Below are positions 35,901-47,900 of a stretch of 64,000 nucleotides of DNA, in pieces (the first letter of the stretch is position 1; every line of letters begins with the position of its first letter). The stretch covers positions 3,394,072-3,458,071 of the forward strand of contig JADANN010000468.1 in the NCBI GenBank assembly GCA_018806985.1, written 5' to 3'. The notes under the pieces are model-generated. The model did no database searches. It had not been told where the DNA came from and was given only the letters and a program-made list of their open reading frames with translations. The stretch comes from Angiostrongylus vasorum (Eukaryota; Nematoda; Chromadorea; Rhabditida; Metastrongylidae). The translations under genes and the position numbers were made by a program.

Positions 35901-38900
35901 GCTTATCGTATTCCTCGTCGATATTATCTATAGCGTCGTCTTCCTAACAGGAGACTGATGATTGGGATCAATCCCAGTTCGTGGTGATTTTGGAACTTTG
36001 TTTTCTGAATTTAGCGGGTTTTTTTGTGTTTTTCCGTGATGAATAGGATGCAAAGGATTGCGAAACGAAGGAGGCGATAGTCTGATCCCGTTTTGAAAAA
36101 CAGCGACGTTCGTTAGGCAGAACGTTTGGTTTATTATGTGCTTTCTTCCAAATGGTAACCTCCGTTGGGAGACTCCCACGTCCAGCATTGAGAGTGGGGC
36201 TCCTAGAATTGTGAGTTATCAAGAAAGGACTTGGTCTTAATGATAATCTCGGATGGCGGCTCACCTTGTCCGTTCCATGGCGCCATTGTAATCCGTAGCT
36301 CCCAATGTGATTACTTTTATTTTACATGTCCCTTCATCAAATCTACTGTGTGCATCCTAGCAGTTCTTACATTCAATTCGGTTTCGTCTTCATTGTCTAC
36401 AATGGTCTTCGAACATTTCACGTGGTGTTTTGGCTGCTGCTTGAGGATTTCGTATTCTTTTACGAATGTAGCTAAACCGGGAAACAGAGTCCATTCCATG
36501 GGTCCATCTGTGTACCAAGAAAGCACAATGCCGCTTTTGTTCCTTTATGAACCCTTAATCCGCCACCTGGGGACGCTCCACATTGCCTCACGACTAACCG
36601 CATGGGATCCTTCTATGACGAAGAATCGTGGACACTGCTTGTACACTTCGTTTTCCAAATGTTTTGTAATAAGATTGCTTTAACAGTTAGCACTATTGGT
36701 CTTAGGTACAGGGTTCTTAGAGATCAGACCTCGTCTTTCCATGAATTTTGGGCTTATTTCTGCTCATATGCTAGTGACATATACTACTGGATGTGTAATG
36801 TGCAGTATCTTTCGATGAGGATGCGACTAAACTTTAATACCGTTTTCGCTTGTTGTTGCGTCCGAGCTTGACTTTCTGCTTCCTCTTCTGCGGGCACCAT
36901 ATCATCCTGTTCAGTTGAGTATGTGGTGAAATCAGTGGCTAATGGAATAAGGCTTATTCGGATTTTTCTTCATTGTAGTGAAGTTTCCTACCGGTCTTCC
37001 TTACTAACGGACCATTCCCCCGTTAGTTGCGAGACTACATAACCTGTCTGCAAATGGCGGATTGTTGGCCCAACACGGATCAAAAGTGACATTATGCTTG
37101 GCTTGAGGTACCCTGTGAATCGATAGGTGAATTTTATTTGTAGTGTGCCAGATTGACACCTTATATACATACACATATGCAGGCGTGGGTGGTTGTGCTT
37201 ACATAAATGTGTGTACATGTGACAATACAATTGAGGTACAAGTAAAAAAGTACAACATATGTCAACGCTGGGAAAATCCACTGATGTACCTGTGAATAGT
37301 GGTGAATTTTTAAATACGTTTTAAACTCAAATTCTTGAAAATTTGAAAACGGTAGTTAGTTTTTTAACAAATTATAGCTACATATTGGGGAATACCGGGT
37401 ATCCTTCTTGACGATGTCCTTCCCGCTTGTCTAGTTGCTTACATGTTCGAAATATGAATTTTGAGCCAAGAAAAGTTGTAAAAAAATGTTTGACGTGGTC
37501 TAGAAAATCAAAATTTCGTCTTACTAGGATGACAGTACGTGTTTCTTATAGACAAAGAGATTTATATTCTTATAGTCCTGATTTCAATTAATAAAGTGCG
37601 GAGCGCTGATAGCGCAGTGGTGGAAATACCTTTTACTAAGACGAACAAGACTCTGGATCTACCCGGCTCTTGGCCAACAAAGCTTCCCATTCTTCCGCTT
37701 TCAGGAAATCAGTACCAAACTTGTCTGCAAAGTCCACCGCGATTTACAAAGGCTGGTAACGGCCTGTGTTGAGGACTTCGGAACTTTCTAAAAGGCGTAG
37801 AGTTTATCAAAAATCCTCAAGCAGCAGCCGAACCCACACGGAAATCTAAGGAGCTTCGTGAACAACAGATCGAGCAAACGAATTGAGCAAAGGAAGTGCT
37901 GGGATCTGCAGAATATAGGATGTTGGGTAATAGAGAATAAAAGGATAACACAAAAAAAGCGCTATGATCTGTCCCAACTAATATAACACTAACTTCTACA
38001 AGATGCATTATCACCATAAGAGCAGATCAGCGGACCAGATGGCGGTAGACCAACAGTCGTCTTGCACAAGAGGGGGACCGCCAGGTGAGGACGACTCATT
38101 CGAGCGGTGGTCCACTCCGTCAGATTCCATTCGATGTGACAAAGAAGACCCACATTGTAACAACGACTGGCTGTGAACATTCGACTCCAATTAATCCGGC
38201 ACTGAAGAAGACCCGCTAAGCAGTTAAGACTTTTTGCAAACCTGGGATTTGCTTAATAATCGAAGAAAATATGTAAAAAACCGAGGTCAATGTGAGTTGA
38301 GATATGCTGGTTTGATATTGAGAGCGGCCAATACTTTTGACCAAATGTTGCTCTAAAAATTTTGTTCATTGCATGTCAGGCATTATGTGTTAAATGCCAT
38401 TTATCATACCGCTGAAGAATTGTTCCCCAAAAAACCAGATAATATAGGAGTGGGCGGTTAGGTTTCCTTAACATGAGCTTAGACTAATACATTGATACTT
38501 ATACATGCTATTCGTACATTAATAACAAAGGAATTGAATCAGATCTTTACCGTTAAAGAGACATGATGTGCGACATGTTCAGCCGATTTTATGAAGGCTC
38601 ATCCTTATAGGCAGCAACAGGGACAAATACGATTGGCTCATTCAACAACTTCACGGTAGTTCTCGAAAATTTGAAAAATTCAGGCCATGAAGAGACACTG
38701 TTCTGCGCGTCTTTGCTCACCACACAAAATTCCTTGAAAGGTACACGCTATAAGTTGCACAGCAAAATCCCATTCGGAATTCCACCATCTTACAATGGCA
38801 TTGTCATCGGCGTAAAGATCACTAAAACAAGGCAACATCATCTCGCCAAAATTATCGACAGCCGCTTTTGTGAACATGCAAAAATTTAAAGGTAGCATAC

Positions 38901-41900
38901 GTGTGTGTTGATCGCCAGCATTTCTACTATACGGTGATATTAATGCTATGAAATGAAGCACTAGCAAGATCGGCATAGATTAGAGAAAAGTCGAGTTGAA
39001 CTTAAAGAAAACAATGTTGCCGAAAAAAAGGTTTCGTTTCCGTTTCCTCCTTCTCATTTGCTTTCAATGAATCAAATATCTTTGAATGCTTTAGCCTTTG
39101 CAAGAGATCGAATTTCTCTACCTTTTGTTTTAACAGAATATATAAAGTAGCAGAGTCGTCAACCATAGTCGACTATAACCAGCTGTTCTAATCTTCTCAG
39201 TGGAAGTCACATAAAAAATGGCTCTGAAGAAGGTGGTATTGCCGAAACGTCAGCTACTGTTGTATTGTGTTTTTATATGGAAGTAATTGTATAACAACCT
39301 CGCGACTGCTGAAGTAGAAAACGACGAATTTATAGTGTAATGCCAAGGTTAATAGAAAGTCGGTACAGAGAGTAAATATATTTGTATATGTATATATTTA
39401 TGTGCATATATATGTGCACATATACACGCATATATGTATGTACATACATACATATGAACATATTAGGTTGTTTACAAATAAACTAGCGTTTTGAAATATT
39501 TATTGTGTTAATATATTTTCTACCAATAAAATATTCCTTGTACCTTGCATTATTACATATCATTAGAAGGCCGATTTTATGCTCCTTCTAACCATATCTT
39601 TACATTTGTGAAAAATTAAAAAATTTTTTACCCATTTTGACCTTTGCAGTTTTAGATGTTAAAAACAAATTTTCGTCAGATTTTCTTCTATGAGTTCAAA
39701 CTCGGTCGTAGTGCAGCAGAGACGGCTCGAAACATGAAGTTTAGGGTGAAGATGTAATGTTGATGAATTAACACTACGAACATGGTTCCGAAAACTCGGA
39801 TCTGGTGATTTCGACCTCGAAGATTCGAGGATAGGGAAGGCCACGGACGTCCCAGTGAACTTGACGACGACAAATTGAAGGCACATGTGGAAGCGAACAC
39901 GCGAACAACTGTTCGAGAACTTGTAGAACAGCATGGCGTAAGCACAGGAACAACGATTTCCACTCATTTGAATTGCATGGGAAGACAAAAAGACTCGACA
40001 AGTGGGTGCCGCACGAATTAAACGGTAATCAGAAAGATCGCCGTTCTGAAGTGTCGTCTGCTCTTATTCTACGCAAGAAAAACTACCCTTTTTATGATCG
40101 CATTGTGATGTGCGACGAGAACTAGACAACCAGCGACGTTCAGCTCAATGGTTGGATTGCGTCCAGGCTCCACAGCACTTCTTAAAGCCGAAATTGCACG
40201 AAAAAAAGTTATAGTAACTGTTTGGTGGTCTGCATCCGGGCTGATTGATCACAGCTTTTTGGATCAGGGATAAACGATTAGTGGGAGAGAAGTATTGCCA
40301 ACAAATGGACGGAATGCGCCGTAAACTCCGACAACAACGTCCTGCTTAAGTCAACAGAAAGGAGCCAGTCCTACCCCACAACAACGCCCGGCTTCACGTT
40401 GCGGAACTATCGCTGCAGAAGTTGAACGAGTTGGGCTACGAAGCCTTGCCTCATCAGCCATATTCACCAATCCTCTTGCCTGCCGGCTATCACTTCTTCA
40501 AGCACATTGAGAACTTCCTGCGCGAGAAATGATTCGCCAACCACGGTGGCGCAAGAAATGTCTTCAACAAACTTATCGCTTCCAGAACTAAGTAAACTTG
40601 TTTCTCGTTGAAAAAAAACGTGCAGATTCAAATGGATTTTATTTTTGATTAATAAAGTTTTGTTTGAAGCAATATACATATAATATACATAATATTCGAA
40701 TATATATATATATATATATATCATATATGTATATATAGTTGCACACGTTTTTTGAATTCTAACAATTTTCAAATTGTTTCAGTTCATCTTACCCGAAATG
40801 TCGGCGGAATGTGTACTTGTCACTAGGCCCATTAATGAATTGCACGCCGTTCTGTTAGCAAAGCTTCATCAACTTTCTGAAATGAGGGTTTGTTTCTACC
40901 ACTATAAAGTTTTGAACCGCAAAAATTACCAAAGTTATGATGTGAGAATGCATCCAAACAAAAACCATCGTCAGCCTTTTTTCGACAAAGAACAGTAGTC
41001 CGTAACACGTTGTTTCGTTTATTTCAATATGGAAAATATTTCTACTACTCAAGAACTCTACTCAGAATCGTATCGAATGGGACACTCAATGTTCGGCATA
41101 TTGGCAAGAGTTTGGTCTGCTGTCAAATTGTCAGATTGTTATGTTAACTGAGGTATGTTTCTTTGTTTTTTGTTTTCCTATAGGGTCTATCAAATGAACT
41201 ATCTTGGCGTTTTGAGTCACATCTGGTTAAAAATCTCGTTGAAACATCTTTAAAGCCTTCTAGGTTTTATTTTAAGGAATACGACGACTTATTTGACGTA
41301 AGCTAGATTACTACATTTTGGTGGAATTGTGAAACACTTTTGGTTCTCTACTTATTATACTTTCATATTTTCTTCACGTTTTTTTTCTATTTTACGTGAC
41401 CCTTCCTTACATCCGCTGTGCGAGTGCCAGCACTTCTTGCATTCTTTGCGTTTCCAGCCACCACCATCCACGAAGTTCTTTGCACTGGTGTGCATTCGGC
41501 TGCTGCTAGAAGATTGTTGTCTTCTTAATGAATGTAGCTGCATGGTCATCGAGTCAATTTTCCCTCAAGCACAAGACAAGCTGTACTAGGGCGTTCGCGC
41601 ATGATTTTTTGTGAGTGGGTTATGCCTAGACAATTCTAGTACCAACTTCTCTACCCTGGACATAGAGGAGACATGGTGAACCTGATGCGCAGGGTCAACC
41701 CAGCACCGTGTTCATGATGAAACACATAATTTTGTTCACATGCTTACTACTTGGATACTTGATTGGCCCGTCTACACTGGTTGTGCCGACCCCAGAATAG
41801 TCTCCATTTTTTCGGAGTTTTGCTGGTTTAGCCACTGTGGTTTTTGGAGTGCCGAGGTCAGCCAGGCCGAAGTCTGCCCCCAGGTCGTCACCACCACAGG

Positions 41901-44900
41901 CAGTCGCCTCCTTTGTGGATCAAAGGGAGATTTGCCACCATGCGACTAGTTTTTATCAGGACGGTAACAGATTCTGGTATTGGTTTCTTCTTAGCTAGGC
42001 TTCCTGATGAAAACGTCGTACTCTTTCTCAGCTTGAGGACCCTGCCAGGGATGAGTTCCCCCACTGTACATCGCAGCCCGACATGCAGGAACACTTCCCA
42101 GCCACGATAAGGCGGTAAACCGTTGGGAGGTTTTGTTCACATATTACATCTATATAAATTGTTTGTCCTGTATGTGTTAAAATACTTATCTACTACTAAT
42201 ACATAAAATACTGTAAATGATTCGTGGTGAAAGCAGCGCAGTATATAATTTTTTTATGTGCTGCCTATTATTTTGCTCACGGCGGGGTATTATGTGAAAT
42301 AATACCACAATGACCCTGAGATATTTGCAAAACATGGATCCCAGGCCGTTTGCATTTCACTAGCGGAGTAATTAAATATTTATTGTCGGCTATTCAGGCT
42401 GTAAAGATCCAAGCTCAGTGCATTTCGTCCAGGATGCTGTCTCATGAAGCCGCAGATGCCGCAGGTGATGAGCGTCAGCTGCGATCAATGAAGAAGCTAT
42501 TCACGATGAATGCAGATGCCGATTTGTTGAAAAAGCCAGGAGGGACCGCTTTCGCTGCCCAGGTTTTGTTTCGAATGGGTTGCAATTTTCGACCTCTTCA
42601 TTGGCTTCGAAACTTGCCGCTTTGTTTGGATGCCTAATGTCCTCAACTAATATGCTTCCTTTTTGTGAATTGCTCTCCTTTAATAGAATTTGTAATCAAG
42701 CAAACAGCATTGTTTTATGTATTAAGCGCTTCATTGTCTTTATGCAGTTACGTCATTGCGATCTCCTCATGCATTAATTATCTCGGAAAATAAGGAAAAC
42801 GCATTAATTCCTGTTGATTTGGGACTGCCGTTCTAGAAAAGTGCATATTGAGAAGTCTAGTAACAAATAACTTTCTGTAAAAATTAAGTTCCAAAAGGTT
42901 AAAAGAAAACACTTATGCGACGAATAGTTAAAGCAAAGTTGATGATCCGAAGTGTAGATTTAAAAAACATCCTTGATTGGTGGTTGAGAACTAACGCTCA
43001 ATTAGTAAAATGAAGAAAGAGTCATATCGCTTCGAAGTTCTTGGTATTGGTTTAGTTGGATACTCACTAAAGTAGTATACACACTTGAATCAGTTAAAAG
43101 GCGATGATTTCCTGCTTCATACATTCAAATTAAAGAACTTTTACACGAAAATTATCGCATGCATTTGTATATCCTCTTTTTGTAACAGCTTGTTTTTACG
43201 ATGGTTCTGTGGAGCTTCTCCATGGAGCTGCGTGTGGAACGTCACAAAATCCACCAGTTTAGTCCCAGTAATAATCGAGTGGTATTTGTCTCTGTGAACC
43301 GACAACGATGCCCCGTAAGCTCCGTTTAGTCGATTGACACGGCGAACATCATACTTTCCGTATGCGGTTTTTTATTTCCGTTGCTTCTGACGCCGTGTAA
43401 ACTACAAACGCTGCCATGGGATTGGATATGCTCATAATGCTCATAAATAGTTTTCCATGCCCTGTTGGAGAATACATCCCCGTTGTTTGTTGGAGAAGAA
43501 TTGTAATTGCCACCTGTGTACTTACTAGTCGTTTAGTAGCAGCGTGGTAGCAGGATTTCAGCCGAATTGGTAGCCCACGGTACGATCCGCATGCGTACAA
43601 ACACACGATTACGTATGAATGAAGGCGAATGATTGTATTTAGAAAGCATACGTCAATCTATGCACCAGAGACAGTTAGTCCAAGTGCAAATTCCATGATT
43701 GTACACTAAATTCAAAAAATGAACTACCGTCTCATGACGAGTGTTTAGTCGATTTTGGTGCGCAGTTAACCTTTTATGTGAGGAAGTTCCGTAGAAGTTT
43801 CCAGTACTATGTACATTGAAAGACTCTTTTGGATATTTACATTAAATTCAGTTTCCCAATGACTTCTCGCTTTATTTCAGACGTTCGCCCGTGCCCTAAA
43901 CGCTGAAGACTGGGACTTTATTACAGCTGAAGTAAAGTGAGACAGTGCACACTTTGATCGAGTGACTAGGAAAAGAACGAGTATTTTCGAGGTTCAAGAT
44001 AAGCTTTTGCATTTCTTTAGGTTCTCTTCCATCACTACGACAATGGCACAACTGCTAGCAGCGTATTTGATGAGCTCAGCCCCAGGAAAGGATGCCAGCC
44101 AATTGCGGAAGGTCTGTGATACACTCAACGCGCACGTCAGTCCATTTTTCGACCAGGAAAGTATGTCTCCTTAGTTTCTTCATTTTGTACACATTTTTTA
44201 TAGCATCGATTCACAGACAATTGTGTGACATTGTTGTTTTTGAAAGCTCACTTCTATCAACTAGTCTGGTACGTTAGAATGTCTGTTCCTTACTTGATAC
44301 TTGGTATTTGAACGGTCCATCCTCACTGGTTATGCGGGCCCCAGCATAATCACCATTTCTCAGAGATTTGCTCGTCAAGCCATTGTAGTTCCCTGAAATC
44401 CCCGAGCTCGGCCTGGCCAAAGTCTACCCCAGGTCTTCACCACCATAGGCAGTCGCAGCCGTTGTGGATCAGAGGGAGATTTGCCACCACGCGTGATGCC
44501 AGGACGGTGGTGGATCTTGGTATTGGCTTACTCTTAGCTGGGCTTGCTTATGGAAATGCTGGACTCCTCAGTAGAGGCCCTGCTGGTGGAATGAATTCAC
44601 CGCTGGACATTACAGCCCGACATCCAAGGACACCTCCCAGCCACGATGAGGCGGTAAACCGTTGGGAGGAGCATAAGCCTTTTATGTGTTCAAAATCTTC
44701 AGCTCTTTGTATATTTTTTTGAGTTTATCATCCTAATATTGCGGATGATAGAAAGGAATTCCAACTGTTATCTGTCAGTCATATGCAGTCTTTAACACAT
44801 TCACGACTCTGTGCCCACTTTTTTAACTCTGCGATTGTTCTTGCCTTAACATAAACGCCAAAAAACTGGACGTTATATAAGTAGGATGAGAAATCACTCA

Positions 44901-47900
44901 GAACGTGAAGCCCAGAGGGCAATGCTGAGACTACCTCGTACCACGTAGATAAGAAAGGAAATTTTAATTGGAGTTCCGACCTTAGTTAAACAACAAGGAG
45001 TGGAGACGCCGCTTGCACACCGAGATGGCGAAAATCAGGTAGGTTGGATACGCGATGCTCCTTCAGTAACAATCGGTGGACAAGAGCCGTTAGAGACTGA
45101 GTTCCATGGGATATCGACAGCACAGCCGCAAGACCAATGGCTAATGATTAGAAATCATTGTGAAGTGCCTGAGGGGGAAATGTGCTCTGCTTGTTCCTAA
45201 AACAAAGTGAACTCCTAGTCTACTCGTGCACACGACAAGGACAAATGGAAGCTTCACTGGTATTCGCTCGAGTCACTCGATGATCAAAGTGGGGATAGAT
45301 GATACAGGAGATACTTAAATAGTCAGATTGGACTTTATTCACATGTTGTGAGGGTGTCAGTTTTCTCTTCATTTTTCTCGCATCGTCATCCATTTGGTTG
45401 ATTAAATTGGGGTCTTGGTTAGACTATTGCTTGAGTATTTGTGATGTATCCTCATTAACATTGTTAGTGTCGGTCGGGCGTGCTTTTTGCTGAGAACCCG
45501 AGATGGTCGTGCTGGATAGTTCACTCTTGTCCACTATGGGCACTGTTCGGCATTTGTTAATCGGAAGGAACTTTGCTTATTTGTAACCCGATTGTGTTCA
45601 GAGCGACAGCGAATTCAGCATTCAGTCGATCGACAGCTCAATGAGGATTCATTTTAAACTCATAAGGACTCATTTTTTAAATTTGTCTCAAGCATAAATC
45701 CGTAAAGAAATGGAAAATACATTTTTAAAACTTATAGCAGAAATGCGACAGTTACAAGCATCACTTGAACATCAAGATTGTGCTAGGTGAAACTATAATT
45801 ATTCCATATTTTAATTAAGGAAGAGAAAATTTTGACGGTCCCCAGAAAATAGCATGTTCTGATTGCAAGATAAGATTACTTACCACATTACATTACGTAA
45901 ATTATTTAAACCTATTGGTTTCTCAGCTTTCTCAATGTTTTTGACGATTGCTTATAGCGCTTATAGCTGATAACACGTCTTAGAGACAGACGAAACGAAG
46001 GATTCGCATGGTGTGGTGGTGAACGCGTTAGCTCAGGAAAGGGTAATAGCGTGTTCGGTCCTCCCCCGCAGACACCGGCGATCCAGCGATCCAGAGTTTT
46101 GCAAATATCTCAGCAATATTATGGTTGTGATGCTTTCTATTCCAATTGTTAAAATTCTGTATGACCTGAAATACATTGACTTAAAGTGGAAAGACTAGTT
46201 TATTTTCAAGCATTTATGACTCACATATGATTCCCGTTGCTGCGAATATGTTGAATTTTTCAGCGAATGGTTGATTTCTCTAGGTCTTCGTTTTTTGTTG
46301 ATGTTTCAATATGGATATCACTTTAACTTTATTTCTGTTTTATGAATGTGTGCTAATGTTTGACTGACTTACTAGTAGGAGAAATCCTGAGAATTCATGA
46401 TATCAGGATTGTAACCTTTATTCTTTAAAAGTCTTTTTTTATTTCATACGAAATCATTGCAGTCGAAATGGACGACGTGATTTGAATCGTTCGCGCGACA
46501 GAGATGATCGCGATCGAGCTGCAAGTGTCGTCGAAATGTCAAGATTCTTAAAGTTAATTCGGGTAAGATTTCAGATTACTGAGGAACATACTGCTTACTT
46601 CATCTAGAATGTCGTATGGTTTTCACTTGGTCTTTTTCCCAGAAATTATTGGGATTCTCTCCGTCTCTGATTCACTTTCATAAATTAGCCACTGTGTTTT
46701 CAATACCGACTCTCATTTTGCCTCAGCATTTGTGATTAATGCCTTTCTTTATTGATGAGCTTTTAAATCTTCTAGTTTTGCCCACTGTCCTTACTGTTCT
46801 TGATATTTTTCTGGTTTTATTTTGTTGGGGGAAGAGTGATAACGGGTTGCTCGTCGGGTTCTACCGTGGATTGGATCTACTCGTTCTAGGGGGGGAAATA
46901 TCGAATACCGTAAACTTTCCCAACTATGACGAAACCGAAAACTTTTTGGGAGCCGTTGTTAATTAATAGGAATATTATTATATGTGACGAAAAATTCTCA
47001 TAACGTTTTTTGAAGACTTTCTAGACAAGTGGAGGTAATTAATATTTCAATTAATACTGTATTGTTAAGATAGAATTATTAGTTCTTCGAATTTATATAG
47101 AAAGGAATTTCAAGAACAAAAGATATCAGTCTACATATTTCGCCACATCATTTCTCAGAATTGTTTCCGGATAACTGATTGGCTTTTGATTTCAGAATGA
47201 ATCTCTGCTTTCATTACTTATCACCTACTTTGGTTATCTATTCAATCGTGCCTTATTGTCTAAGAAGAGATCACATCTACGCATGTCACTGCCTCTCGGA
47301 GAGATTTTCGGCCATGAGACCGAGTACGTAGGTTTTTTCCCACACCACGAATCCTTTAATACAGTGGTTATAAGTTCTTTGTAACACACTCATGGTACTT
47401 GGTTCGATCCCGCACCTTGGGCTCACCAAACCTTCCATCTATCCGGGGTGGGTAAATCGGTACTGAACTTATCTGGAAGAATTGAGGCACAAACCGTTCT
47501 GTAGGCTAGACGTGCATTAGGTTACCTCTGACGACTGCCTCATGAGTTCGATTGCATATCGTATTTCTGAAGAGATGAGCACCACTGAGAGCTTTATCCT
47601 TTATCGTCTACAAAAGTCACCAATTTAAGCAGTCCAAGACATGGGAAATACTTTTAAAGATCAGAAAAACATGAATTTGTCTAGAGGGTGTTTTTTTTCT
47701 CAGAATTCCCATGAATTTAATAGATATATGACTATTTGGTGAGAAATGCCTTATGATAACGGAGAGGTAGACATGAGAATAGGGATTTCGTTGAGAGGTG
47801 TGCCATGCATCCAACTCCATTCGTAGCGTCATAGAGGCAATTGAATTAATGACTAACCATGTCTAACGATATATTAAGTCAGTGTCTTTTATATTCGTAG

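Noticed and set aside
36231..36683. 150-residue plus-strand frame
   Set aside because: It lies next to and partly over the 5' side of the RTE relic on the opposite strand; part of it (36,560-36,640) recurs near 63,400, so it is repeat sequence.
38680..38976. YADD in a minus-strand frame, suggesting a reverse transcriptase
   Set aside because: Only the four residues fit; none of the flanking palm, PICL or AFDS motifs seen in the RTE copies is present in any frame nearby.
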